Positions 8,068 to 15,851 are shown, counted from the stretch's first letter. The stretch is DNA of 24,427 nucleotides from JBBPZA01 sp038330095 (GCA_038330095.1 JBBQNQ010000046.1:1-24427); one strand, 5' to 3'. Translations and numbers: made by a program. Notes: a model not told the origin generated them from the letters alone.

Positions 8068-11000
8068 TCAACCCTGCCGGGACCGACTTAGTGGCCCCTT
8101 AGCGACCGCTTGATCGAGCTCTAAGCAGCGGGCGACCCCCCACCGGTCGCCGATCGGACGCAGGTGCTCGAGCGCCGCGTCCAGCAGCCCGGCGGCGCGC
8201 TCGGTGTCGCCGCCGGCGATCGCCAGCTCGGCGAGCGTGAGCGCCGCCCAGCCCGCGCAGCGGAACAAGCGCAGGGCTTCGGCCATCGCCCGACCAGCTT
8301 CGAGCAGCTCTGGAGCACGTTCGGGGTCGCCGGAGTCGGCGGCTATGTTGCCGAGATTGAGCAGCATGCCCATCCTCCCGGGAACGTCGTCGGTCTCCTC
8401 GAACAGCGCGAGCGCCTCGCCGACGAGCGACCGGCCTCGCTCGAGATCTCCGGCGCGGGCCGCGAGGACGCCCAGGTTGCCCAGCGTCATGCCGACCCCT
8501 CGCCGGTCGCCAAGCTCGCGGCGGAGCGCCAGAGCCTCCTCGAGCCACTCGCGGCCGAGCTCGTGCTCCCCGAGGCCCCCGGCGAAGTTGCCGAGGCGGT
8601 TCAGCGCGAACGCCGTGCCCATCGCGTCGCGCGCCTCACGGAAGTGAGCCAGGCTCTCGGTCAGGCGCTCGCGCGCCGGCTCGCTGAGGCGTTGGGCGCG
8701 GGCGACGTCGCCGAGGCCGGCGAGCACGTACCCGATCGCGCGCCACGCGTCCACGCGGCGGAAGAACTGCACGGTCTCCTCGAAGTACAGCCGCGGCGCT
8801 CCGCCCGGACCCTCCCCCGCGACGAACAGGCCCACCGTGTGAACCCGGAAGAACCGGTCGCCGTCGCCGGGAGGAAGCTCGCGCAGCAGGGCGAGGCTGT
8901 CCAGCAATGCCTCGCGGGCGCTCGCGAAGTCGCTGCGGCACTGGGCGAGCACGCCCTGGGAGTGCAGGACGGCCGCCGCCACCTTGCGATCGTCGAGCTC
9001 CTCGCCCAGCGCGCCGCTCTCGGCGTAGAGGCGCTCGGCGCGGTCGTAGCGCCCGGCCATGTACTCGTAGACACCAACTTCGTCGAGCGCGTGGGCGACG
9101 GCGGAGCGGTCGCCGAGCGCCCGGAAGATCTCGACCCGCTCGGAGCCCAGCTCGCTCAGTCGTTCGGGCCGCCCGAGGCGCACCTCCAGTCCACACGCCG
9201 CGCGTAGAGCCTCGGCGCGAAGCTCCGTGGGCTCGGGGGCCGCGGCGAGCGCCGCCTCGAGCCACCGGCTGCCCTCCTGGAAGTGACTCCTGGCCATCCA
9301 CATCGGCCACATGTGGACGGCCAGCGCCAACGCCTGCCGGGGCTCGTGCCGCAGCGCCCACCCGAGCGCCGCGCGCAGGTTGTCGTGGTCGGCCTCGAGC
9401 CGGTCAGGAGCGACGATCGTCCCGGCCGCCGCGCTCTCTGGATCGGCATCCCGGGCGACCTCGAGGTAGAAGGCCTGATGGCGCGCCTCCAGGGCCGCCG
9501 CCTCGCCCGCCTCGACGAGGCTCTCGCGGGCGTACTGGCGCATGGGCTCGAGCAGGCGATACCGATAGCCGTCGCTGTCCTCCTCGGTTACCACCAGCGA
9601 CTTGTCGACCAGTCGCCCCAGGAGGTCTGCCACCTGCCGCTTGTCGACGCCTTCACCGGCCGCGACCTCCTCTGCGCCCTCCAGCGCGAAGGTCCCGGCG
9701 AAGACCGCCAGGCGTCGGAACAGCGCCCGCTCGGCGCTCGTCAACAGGTCGTGGCTCCAGCTCAGCGTCGCCCTGAGCGTCTGCTGGCGGTCGAGCGCCG
9801 AGCGGCTGCCGGCCGTCAGCACGGCGAGGCAGTCGCCGAGTCGCTCGGCGATCTGAGCGGGTGAGAGCGCGCCCACCCGGGCGGCGGCGAGCTCCAGCGC
9901 GAGCGGCATCCCGTCCAGCCGGGAGCAGATCTCGGCCACCGCGCCGGCGTTGTCCTCGCCCAGCGCGAAGCCGGGCGCCACGTCGCGCGCGCGCTCGCAG
10001 AACAGGCGAACCGACTCGTTGGAGGCCAGCTCCGAGGGGCTCACGGACCGCCCCGACGTCGGAAGGGCGAGCGACGGAACCCGCCAGGTCACCTCTCCCG
10101 GCACGCGCAGCGGCTCGCGGCTCGTCGCGAGGATGCGCAGCTCCGGGCAGGCGCCCAGCAGGCGCTCGGCCAGCAGGGCGCAGGCGGCGATCAGATGCTC
10201 GCAGTTGTCGAGGATCAGCAGCGTAAGCCACCCTGCGAGCTGAGCGCTGAGGCCTTCGACGGCCGGGCGCTGGGACGGAAGGGTGAGGCCCAGCGCGGAG
10301 GCGGTCGCGGCCGGCACCAGAGCCGGGTCGCTCAGGCCCGCCAGCTCCACCAGCCACACGCCGTCGCGGCACGCGCTCACCCGTGCACCCGCGGCTTCGA
10401 GACCGAGACGGGTCTTTCCCGCGCCGCCGGCGCCGGTCAGCGTGAGCAGGCGGTTGCGGTCGAGCAGCCGGGCGACCTCCCGCAGCTCGCGATCGCGGCC
10501 GACGAAGCTGGTCAGCGCGATCGGCAGGTTGTGACGTGCAGGCTCAGCCGGTACCCCGCGCGGCGTGCGCCCCGTCTGCTGGGCCGGCTCCGCCTCGGAT
10601 GGGTCAGGCTCGGCCTCCTCGCCGCGCAACAGCGCCCGATACAGGCGCGCGGTCTGCGGGTCGGGTTCGGCCTCGAGCTCGCGCCGGAGCGCCTCGCGCA
10701 GCTGGTGATACTGCGCCAGCGCCTGCTGGCGGCGCCCGGCCTGCGCGAACTGCCGCATCAGTGCGCGGTGTGCGGCTTCGTGCAGCGGATTGATCACGAC
10801 AGCCTGCTCGAGCGCCTCGACGGCCGCGCCCGTGTCGCCGCCCTCGGCCAAACGGGCCGAGAGCTCGAGCAGCATTCCCAGCTGAGCTTCGCTTAACGCC
10901 TCCCGCCGGCCGGCCGCCCACGCTTCGAAGCGATCCTCGGGCAGCAGCTCGCCGCCGTAGAGCCCGAGCGCGGCGCGGTAGTCCCCCAGCTCGCCGGTCT

Positions 11001-11364
11001 CGCGGGCACGGACGACCGCCGCGTCGAAGGCGTCGACGTCGACCTCCACCCGGCCGCCCGGGTAGAGCACGAGCATGTCGTCGCGCAACGGAAGAACGGC
11101 CGAGGCGTCGGCGCCCGCCGCCTCAAACGCGCGCCGCGCGACGTACAACGCCTGATGGAAGTTGTTGGCCGCCGCATCGGCCGCTCGCTCGGGCCACAAC
11201 AGCTCGGTCGCCCGCTCCCGATGGACTCGACGCTCAGGCGCCAGCGCGAGCAGCTTCACAAGGCTCTTGGCCTTGCGCAGGCGCCACGCGCCCTCGGGCA
11301 CAACCTCCTCGCCGACACGGACGGCGAAGGCGCCGAACAGCCGTATCTGCACGGCGTTTTCCAT
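8068..11364 (-). CDS. AfsR/SARP-type transcriptional regulator (wHTH-BTAD-NB-ARC-TPR)
   Basis: This 1098-residue protein is a signal-integrating regulator. Domains in order: an OmpR-like winged helix (about 5-95, Q-I-R-L-F-G through E-L-L-W-P), a BTAD helical domain (about 100-248, with D-A-F-D, G-E-L-L-P-E-D, and A-H-R-A-L-M-R), an acidic linker, an NB-ARC/STAND ATPase beginning T-S-F-V-G-R-D-R-E-L with Walker A G-A-G-G-A-G-K-T (about 311-318), Walker B L-L-I-L-D-N-C-E-H-L (D about 386) and the A-T-S-R-E-P-L sensor, and then a long TPR array from about 680 to the end. It has no C-terminal LuxR helix-turn-helix, so DNA binding is N-terminal. I prefer the ATG at 11364, preceded by GAAGGGAAG; a GTG at 11379 is in frame but lacks a good ribosome site. 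The adjacent oxidoreductase is the obvious candidate target. The triggering ligand is unknown. Confidence 0.9.
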   Translation of the reverse strand: MENAVQIRLFGAFAVRVGEEVVPEGAWRLRKAKSLVKLLALAPERRVHRERATELLWPERAADAAANNFHQALYVARRAFEAAGADASAVLPLRDDMLVLYPGGRVEVDVDAFDAAVVRARETGELGDYRAALGLYGGELLPEDRFEAWAAGRREALSEAQLGMLLELSARLAEGGDTGAAVEALEQAVVINPLHEAAHRALMRQFAQAGRRQQALAQYHQLREALRRELEAEPDPQTARLYRALLRGEEAEPDPSEAEPAQQTGRTPRGVPAEPARHNLPIALTSFVGRDRELREVARLLDRNRLLTLTGAGGAGKTRLGLEAAGARVSACRDGVWLVELAGLSDPALVPAATASALGLTLPSQRPAVEGLSAQLAGWLTLLILDNCEHLIAACALLAERLLGACPELRILATSREPLRVPGEVTWRVPSLALPTSGRSVSPSELASNESVRLFCERARDVAPGFALGEDNAGAVAEICSRLDGMPLALELAAARVGALSPAQIAERLGDCLAVLTAGSRSALDRQQTLRATLSWSHDLLTSAERALFRRLAVFAGTFALEGAEEVAAGEGVDKRQVADLLGRLVDKSLVVTEEDSDGYRYRLLEPMRQYARESLVEAGEAAALEARHQAFYLEVARDADPESAAAGTIVAPDRLEADHDNLRAALGWALRHEPRQALALAVHMWPMWMARSHFQEGSRWLEAALAAAPEPTELRAEALRAACGLEVRLGRPERLSELGSERVEIFRALGDRSAVAHALDEVGVYEYMAGRYDRAERLYAESGALGEELDDRKVAAAVLHSQGVLAQCRSDFASAREALLDSLALLRELPPGDGDRFFRVHTVGLFVAGEGPGGAPRLYFEETVQFFRRVDAWRAIGYVLAGLGDVARAQRLSEPARERLTESLAHFREARDAMGTAFALNRLGNFAGGLGEHELGREWLEEALALRRELGDRRGVGMTLGNLGVLAARAGDLERGRSLVGEALALFEETDDVPGRMGMLLNLGNIAADSGDPERAPELLEAGRAMAEALRLFRCAGWAALTLAELAIAGGDTERAAGLLDAALEHLRPIGDRWGVARCLELDQAVAKGPLSRSRQG

Positions 11365-11412
11365 CTTCCCTTCATCCACCCTAAGGGAGCGCGCAAGGGA
11401 CCCGCAAGCCGC

Positions 11413-11622
11413 TCAGCGAGGCCGCCGCGCGCTCCTGGCAACGCTCAGCGCGAGTACCGCGACCACCCCGGCGAGGACGATGAATCCGCCGACGTGCTCC
11501 CAGGCGTCGCCGATGACAGGGTGCGCGAGCAGGCCCGCCGTGGCGACGACAGCTCCGATGCCGATCGGGAGCAGCCAGGTCTCGCCGAGAACCAGCTTCT
11601 TGAGCGCGCGAAGGGTGCTCAT
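11413..11622 (-). CDS. Small two-helix membrane protein
   Basis: This 69-residue protein has a basic N-terminus (MSTLRALKKLVLGETW), a first membrane helix at about 17-36, a short loop with H-P-V-I-G-D-A-W-E-H, a second helix at about 46-63, and a basic tail. Its ATG overlaps the TGA of the preceding COG4280-like gene as ATGA, the classic arrangement for translational coupling, and GAGGAG is just before it. The two proteins are therefore probably made together and may form a complex. I do not recognise a named family and assign no function. The frame extends upstream to 11718, but that part overlaps the neighbour and is not protein-like. Confidence 0.7.
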   Translation of the reverse strand: MSTLRALKKLVLGETWLLPIGIGAVVATAGLLAHPVIGDAWEHVGGFIVLAGVVAVLALSVARSARRPR

Positions 11623-12350
11623 GCTCCTCGTGACTGCGCCAGCCAGTGCGATTGGGCCTGGCTGAAGGCCGCGAAGGCGGCGATCAGGTACAGCAGAGCG
11701 GCGTCGCCACCTGGCCACGTGACGCCGAGTCCTTCAGAGGCGAAGAACACGCCGAAGGCGCTCAACAGCACTCCGACGCCCCATTTGAGCTCGGTCTCGG
11801 GGATCCTCGTCAGGGGCTTGCGCAACAGCGCACCGCTCGGCACCACGACGAGTCCCGCGATGCCGGCACCGATCAGCGCGGGTGCGGGGCCGCTGGGTCG
11901 AGCGGCCAGTGCGCTGACGATGACTACGACCTCGACCCCTTCGAGAAGCACGCCTTTGAACGCGACGAGCCGACCGGCCCAGTCCGGCCGCCCGCTGGGC
12001 GGTAGCGGCGCGTCGCTCAGCTCCTCCTGGGTCTCCAGGTACTCGGCCAGCGAGGAGGAGCGCGAGCGACGGCCCGCGAGGCGCAGCGTGGCCTTGCGCA
12101 GCCACTCCAGCCCGAACAGGAGGAGCAGCAGCCCGATCGCCACTCGCAGCGCGTCCAGCGACACCGAGGCCAGCACCACGGGACCCAGCACCAGTGCCAG
12201 CAGCCCGCACACCGCGATCGCGCCGGCGGCGCCGAGCAGCGCGTCCGACCACCGGCGGCTCACTCCGACGGCCAGCACGATGGCCAGCGCCTCCAGGAGC
12301 TCGACGCTCACGGCCACGCCCGAGCCGAGAGCGACGAGCAGGAACGTCAT
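11619..12350 (-). CDS. COG4280-like integral membrane protein with duplicated acidic helix motif
   Basis: This 243-residue protein has about six to seven membrane helices. It looks internally duplicated: the first half has V-E-L-L-E-A-L-A-I-V (E17, E20) and the second K-G-V-L-L-E-G-V-E-V-V-V-I-V (E137, E140), each followed later by a Gly-rich helix ending F-G-L-E or F-F-A-S-E-G. Paired intramembrane Glu motifs recall metal transporters such as FTR1 and Gdt1/TMEM165, but the exact signatures of those families are absent; the nearest group I can name is the uncharacterised COG4280. A hydrophilic linker (about 90-125) joins the halves. It is coupled to the 69-aa gene downstream and lies 36 nt after a His-rich small membrane protein, which suggests metal handling as a hypothesis. 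There is no strong ribosome site, only GTGGA. Confidence 0.7.
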   Translation of the reverse strand: MTFLLVALGSGVAVSVELLEALAIVLAVGVSRRWSDALLGAAGAIAVCGLLALVLGPVVLASVSLDALRVAIGLLLLLFGLEWLRKATLRLAGRRSRSSSLAEYLETQEELSDAPLPPSGRPDWAGRLVAFKGVLLEGVEVVVIVSALAARPSGPAPALIGAGIAGLVVVPSGALLRKPLTRIPETELKWGVGVLLSAFGVFFASEGLGVTWPGGDAALLYLIAAFAAFSQAQSHWLAQSRGA

Positions 12351-12386
12351 CGGTCCACGGCTAGGAGCCGGTGAGGCGTTCCCAGC

Positions 12387-12626
12387 TCAGGCGACGCGTC
12401 GCGCGTTCCCGGAGTCGGTCTGAAACCACGCGAAGACAAGGGCTCCGAGGCCCAGGAGGGCGGCCGCGATGCCGTGCTTGACGTGGTGATGGGAGGAACC
12501 GGCTTCGTGGCCGGGGAGGAACGAAGGGAGCGCGTCGGCCGTGCTGACGAAGTAGACGACGGCGAGGGCGAGCAGGAGTAGGCCGAGGATGATGGCCGGG
12601 ACGATGAGGGCGGGGCGTTTGGTCAT
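12387..12626 (-). CDS. Small His-rich membrane protein
   Basis: This 79-residue protein has two predicted membrane helices (about 7-27 and 52-68) joined by a loop carrying G-H-E-A-G-S-S-H-H-H-V-K-H-G, with five His in 14 residues. The loop is a plausible metal-binding site outside the membrane; this is inference. It begins 12 nt after the uppP stop and ends 36 nt before the COG4280-like gene, so it is very likely in one transcript with them. GGAG lies 4 nt before the ATG. I know of no characterised family. Confidence 0.72.
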   Translation of the reverse strand: MTKRPALIVPAIILGLLLLALAVVYFVSTADALPSFLPGHEAGSSHHHVKHGIAAALLGLGALVFAWFQTDSGNARRVA

Positions 12627-12638
12627 GGGTCTCCGGTG

Positions 12639-13523
12639 TCAGGCGAGCAGGAAGTAGACGGACAGCGCGGCGCCGGCGAGGGTGCAATAGACCGCGAACG
12701 GGGTCAGGCGGTTCGTTTCGAAGAACCGCACCAGGAAGCGCACGGTGAGGTAGGCGGTGACCGCGGCACCGAGCGCACCGAGGGCCGCCGGACCGCGGAT
12801 CCCGTCGCCCTTGGAGCCCAGGAGCTCGGGCAGCTTCAGCGCCGCCGCCGCACCGATGATCGGGGTGGCGAGCAGGAAGGAGAAGCGCGCTGCGTCCTCG
12901 TTGGACAGGCCGACCAGAAGGCCGCCGGCCATGGTGGCGCCCGAGCGCGAGAAGCCCGGGATCAGCGCGATCGCCTGCGTAGCGCCCACGGCAAGGGCAT
13001 CGCTCCAGCTTGTCGTCGCGGCGATCCGGGCGTCGCCATCGTCGCCCCCCGGTGCGTCCGCCGCCGGGGCTTCAGGGGCCCGGCGGCGCAGCCGCTCGGC
13101 GCCGAACAGCATGAACCCGTTGAGCATCAGGAAGAAGGAAGCCGACTGGGCGGAGGCGAAGGCGTGGCGCAGGGAGTGCTCGAGGAGCAGGCCGAGCAGG
13201 CCGGCGGGGATCGTCCCCATGACCAGCAGCCACCCGAGCTTGGCGTCCCTGTCGTCCGGATGGATCTCGCGATCGCGCAGCGAACGAAGGATCCCGCGCG
13301 CGATGCGCACCCAGTCGCGCCAGAAGAAGCCGAGCAGGACCAGCGCCGTCGCGAGATGGGTCGCGACCAGGAAGGTGATGAAGTAGTCGTCGTTCTGGTG
13401 GATGTTCCAGCCCAGGAGGCGAGGCAGGATCACGCTGTGCCCGAGGCTCGAGACCGGGAACAGCTCGGAGGCGCCCTGGAGGAGCCCGAGAATCAGCGCT
13501 TGCAGGTAGGAGATCGGATCCAT
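12639..13523 (-). CDS. uppP: Undecaprenyl-diphosphatase (BacA/UppP)
   Basis: This 294-residue polytopic membrane enzyme dephosphorylates undecaprenyl pyrophosphate to the monophosphate, recycling the lipid carrier for peptidoglycan and other surface polymers, and gives bacitracin tolerance. The family motifs are present: L-Q-G-A-S-E-L-F-P-V-S-S-L-G-H at about 15-29 (Q16, E20, S25-S26, H29) and A-L-I-P-G-F-S-R-S-G-A-T at about 186-197 with R193. Length is near the usual 265-285, with a longer acidic loop (about 148-172) between the halves. Start is an ATG with GGTGAG close by. It heads a run of six minus-strand genes with gaps of 12, 36, -4, 48 and 37 nt. Confidence 0.95.
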   Translation of the reverse strand: MDPISYLQALILGLLQGASELFPVSSLGHSVILPRLLGWNIHQNDDYFITFLVATHLATALVLLGFFWRDWVRIARGILRSLRDREIHPDDRDAKLGWLLVMGTIPAGLLGLLLEHSLRHAFASAQSASFFLMLNGFMLFGAERLRRRAPEAPAADAPGGDDGDARIAATTSWSDALAVGATQAIALIPGFSRSGATMAGGLLVGLSNEDAARFSFLLATPIIGAAAALKLPELLGSKGDGIRGPAALGALGAAVTAYLTVRFLVRFFETNRLTPFAVYCTLAGAALSVYFLLA

Positions 13524-13684
13524 CAGCTCACCGGCTGAGTGTCTTCAGTTAGTTCGCGCTCGTCGCCAGTCATCCTCGATCGCGCGCATCCTCGCAGGGT
13601 CGGTCAACGGGGACTCGACCCAGGTCGCCTGAGATAGTCGGAGCGCGGCGAGAGTACGCTCGTCCTGCGGCACTGAGCTCGACC

Positions 13685-14213
13685 ATGCACTGCCCATCCT
13701 GTGGCCATCGGAATCGTGAGGGCGCGCGCTTTTGCGCGGAGTGCGCGAAGCCTCTTGTCGCCGCGGTTACGGTGTCCGTCGTGTGGCACAGCGAATCCGC
13801 CGGCGAGGGCGAGCGCAAGCAGGTGACGGTGCTCTTCGCGGACGTGATCGGCTCGATGGAGCTCGCCGAGCGAAGCGACCCGGAGGAGTGGCGGCGGATC
13901 ATGGATCGCTTCTTCTCGATCCTGTGTGAGACTCTTGCCAGCCTGGCGCTGGCGCGGGTGCTGGGCTCCAACGGCCCTGCCGGGTGAGGAGATCGAGGCG
14001 GCACTCGCACGCACCCTCGAGCTGACGCGCGACGGCGACACGAAGGCGTTCGAGCCGCTGGTGCACGTCGAGCTCGCCGAGCTCGCGGGGCAGAGCGGCG
14101 ATCAGGAGAGGCGCGAGCGAGAGCTGCTCGAGGCCCACCGCCTCTTCACGCAGATCGGCGCGACCGGCCATGCCGAGCGCGTGGCGGCCGAGCTCGCGAT
14201 CCCGGCGAGCTAG
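13685..14213 (+). pseudogene. Collapsed adenylate cyclase/ATPase-TPR gene
   Basis: The 5' part encodes a zinc ribbon (M-H-C-P-S-C-G-H, then F-C-A-E-C) and the start of a class III nucleotidyl cyclase domain (E-R-K-Q-V-T-V-L-F-A-D-V, followed by E-E-W-R-R-I-M-D-R-F-F). After about residue 81 the sequence jumps to S-L-A-L-A-R-V-L-G-S, which resembles the far C-terminal TPR region of the same family. A one-base shift near 13980-13984 (a GGG run) then moves the frame, after which G-E-E-I-E-A-A-L-A-R-T and F-E-P-L-V-H-V-E-L-A-E-L continue to a stop at 14213. Family members usually exceed 1000 residues (cyclase, AAA ATPase, TPR); here about 175 codons remain. Catalytic Asp, ATPase and most TPRs are gone, so it is almost surely dead. 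Confidence 0.8.
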
Positions 14214-14286
14214 CCGCCCTCGGCCGGGCTTCGAGCTCACCTCCGCAACGCTTCCGACGTCGCCGAGCCTAGTGGAGGCTGCGTTC

Positions 14287-14292
14287 TAGTAT
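14287..14292 (+). promoter_or_regulatory. Candidate -10 box of the TetR gene
   Basis: TAGTAT lies 14 nt before the TetR start codon, in a locally AT-richer stretch; no convincing -35 is visible at 17 nt. The Shine-Dalgarno GGTGGG at 14294-14299 follows. Confidence 0.3.
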
Positions 14293-14306
14293 TGGTGGGA
14301 TTAGAG

Positions 14307-14933
14307 ATGCCTCGGCCACAGGTTCACCTAACCGACACGATGCTCGACGCGGCGCGTGACCTCCTCCTCCAGGACGGATCGAGCAGCGCGACGATGGAAG
14401 CGATCGCCGAGGCCAGCGGTGCCCCGACCGGATCCATCTACCACCGGTTCGGCTCTCGGGACGAGCTCATCGCACGACTCTGGATGCGCGCGGTCTACCG
14501 TTCGCAAGCTTCGTTCGTGGCGGCGCTGGAGCGGCAGGACGCCAAGGACGCGGCGCTGGCGGCAGCGATGTCGATCATCGACTTCTGCAAGGACCATCCT
14601 GAGGATGCCCAGCTCCTGGTCTCGTTCAGGCGCGAGGACCTCGTTCGCACTGCAGCCGAAGGCCCTCTGGCCGAGGAGCTGGAGGAGCTGAACCGACCGG
14701 TAGAACGTGCCGTCCTCGACCTGGCCCGGCGGCTCTACGGGAGACGGTCTCGGGCGGCGCTTGATCGCACGCTTCTAGCCGTCTTCGATCTCCCCTACGG
14801 AGCGGCGCGGCGTTATCTGATCGCGGGTGAGCCGCTCCCTCCGGGCTTGCGGGCCGATCTCACTCATGCGGTCTGCGGCGTGATCGATCCTCCCGCCCGC
14901 TCGAGGAAGGCCAAGACGGCAGCGGTGTCGTAG
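14307..14933 (+). CDS. TetR family transcriptional regulator
   Basis: This 208-residue protein has an N-terminal TetR helix-turn-helix at about 10-57: M-L-D-A-A-R-D-L-L-L, A-T-M-E-A-I-A-E-A-S-G-A-P-T-G-S-I-Y-H-R-F-G-S-R-D-E split over the recognition helix and the helix-4 start. The remaining helices form a variable ligand domain; no ligand can be named. I chose the ATG at 14307, giving MPRPQVHLTD, with GGTGGG 7 nt upstream, over an in-frame TTG at 14292. Its 3' end overlaps the convergent SnoaL-like gene by 70 nt. The AT-rich palindrome between the two nearby SnoaL-like genes is a reasonable candidate operator for it, though this is inferred from proximity. Confidence 0.88.
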   Translation: MPRPQVHLTDTMLDAARDLLLQDGSSSATMEAIAEASGAPTGSIYHRFGSRDELIARLWMRAVYRSQASFVAALERQDAKDAALAAAMSIIDFCKDHPEDAQLLVSFRREDLVRTAAEGPLAEELEELNRPVERAVLDLARRLYGRRSRAALDRTLLAVFDLPYGAARRYLIAGEPLPPGLRADLTHAVCGVIDPPARSRKAKTAAVS

Positions 14934-15319
14934 TGGAACATCTGCGCGCGGGCAAACCTCCCGTCGCGCACCTCGTACAGGCCCATCACCGGGGCTTCGA
15001 AGCGCTCGCCGCTCGCGCTCCTCGCGCGTTGCGTGTAAACGACCGTGACTTCCTCGCCGGCAATCGCCACCACGCGCGGGTCCATCCTGCGCTCCGCCTC
15101 CGTCGGCTGAATCGGACCCCAGGTGCCCAGCCACGTCTCTTGAGGCGTCGCTATGAGCTGTTCCCAGAGCGCCGCCTTGCCACGCGTCGTACCTCCGTAG
15201 GGGAGCGACGGCGCATCGTGGAACTCGACGTCGTCGTGGTAGAGGGCGAAGAGCCGCTCTCTGTCTCGTTCCTCGACTGCGCTGAATGTGTCGAGCACGA
15301 TCGCTGCGTGGTTCTTCAT
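14864..15319 (-). CDS. NTF2-like / SnoaL-like domain protein
   Basis: This 151-residue protein has the alpha+beta cone fold pattern of SnoaL-like proteins: an N-terminal helix (N-H-A-A-I-V-L-D-T-F-S-A-V-E-E-R-D), Y-H-D-D-V-E-F-H-D at about 28-36, then G-K-A-A-L-W-E, and strands V-V-A-I-A-G-E-E-V-T-V-V-Y and M-G-L-Y-E-V-R-D-G-R-F. Members are small enzymes (isomerases, cyclases, hydrolases) or binding proteins, and the substrate cannot be told here. The ATG at 15319 has GGAG 5 nt upstream; an earlier in-frame start at 15352 would lie inside the palindrome and is less likely. It is divergent from a second SnoaL-like gene, and its 3' end overlaps TetR antisense. Confidence 0.78.
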   Translation of the reverse strand: MKNHAAIVLDTFSAVEERDRERLFALYHDDVEFHDAPSLPYGGTTRGKAALWEQLIATPQETWLGTWGPIQPTEAERRMDPRVVAIAGEEVTVVYTQRARSASGERFEAPVMGLYEVRDGRFARAQMFHYDTAAVLAFLERAGGSITPQTA

Positions 15320-15349
15320 CGGAGCTCCGATCTCGGTGGGGCGATCGAG

Positions 15350-15375
15350 CATAATAGAAGATGTATTCTATAATG
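15350..15375. promoter_or_regulatory. AT-rich operator-like palindrome with divergent -10 boxes
   Basis: CATAATAGAA (15350-15359) and TTCTATAATG (15366-15375) form an inverted repeat with 9 of 10 positions matching around a 6-nt centre. It stands out in a GC-rich window. It carries CATAAT and TATAAT on the plus strand and TATTAT on the minus strand, so it overlaps probable promoters of both divergent SnoaL-like genes and the start of the plus-strand one. Confidence 0.6.
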
Positions 15376-15810
15376 CCCGGACACGACTACCGCCGCTCCC
15401 AGGCGCTCGACCGGCTCACGCGGCTGCACGAGGCCCAGCGGGCCTTCCACCGCGGTGGGTCCGGCGAGCCACTGCGCGCACTACTGGCGAAGGACATTCG
15501 ATGGACCGTGCCCGGCAGGAGCGCGATCGCGGGCCGTTACGAGGGAATCGACGAGGTGATCGCGTACTTCGCAAAGCGGCGAGAGATCTCCTCAGGGACC
15601 TTCGAGATGCATACAAGCGAGGTTCTGACCGGCGACGGCGACTACGTCGCCGCGTTGACAGAGGGCACCGCCGTTGTCGCCGGCCGCGAGGAACGGTGGT
15701 CGACGGTGGGCCTGTACCGCTTCGGCGGTGACACGCTTGCAGAGTGCTGGCTCTTGCCCCTGGATGCGGATCAGTTCGACCAGATCTGGGGCGCCGCCAG
15801 CCGTCGGTGA
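15361..15810 (+). CDS. NTF2-like / SnoaL-like domain protein
   Basis: This protein of up to 149 residues has the SnoaL-like pattern: R-L-H-E-A-Q-R-A-F, L-R-A-L-L-A-K-D-I-R-W-T-V-P-G, I-A-G-R-Y-E-G-I-D-E-V-I-A-Y-F, then E-E-R-W-S-T-V-G-L-Y-R-F, and C-W-L-L-P-L-D near the end. It is probably a small enzyme or ligand-binding protein of unknown substrate. Two ATGs are possible, 15361 and 15373; neither has a clear ribosome site. CATAAT ends 5 nt before 15361, a spacing that fits a leaderless transcript, so I keep the earlier start. Similarity to the divergent neighbour is at fold level rather than a recent duplication. Confidence 0.75.
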   Translation: MYSIMPGHDYRRSQALDRLTRLHEAQRAFHRGGSGEPLRALLAKDIRWTVPGRSAIAGRYEGIDEVIAYFAKRREISSGTFEMHTSEVLTGDGDYVAALTEGTAVVAGREERWSTVGLYRFGGDTLAECWLLPLDADQFDQIWGAASRR

Positions 15811-15851
15811 TGCACGGCCAAAGATGGCTCAGGCGCCTGCGAGCACCGTCA

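Noticed and set aside
6978..8102. Long 374-codon plus-strand frame opposite the FAD oxidoreductase
   Set aside because: It is antisense to a clear flavoenzyme, has no domain features, and arises from GC-biased third positions.
8164..9207. Plus-strand frame of 347 codons opposite the SARP-type regulator
   Set aside because: It is complementary to the TPR region; low-complexity Ala/Glu/Arg composition and no ribosome site.
13524..13684. Minus-strand TTGACC near 13598 as a uppP -35 box
   Set aside because: No acceptable -10 hexamer is found 16-18 nt away.
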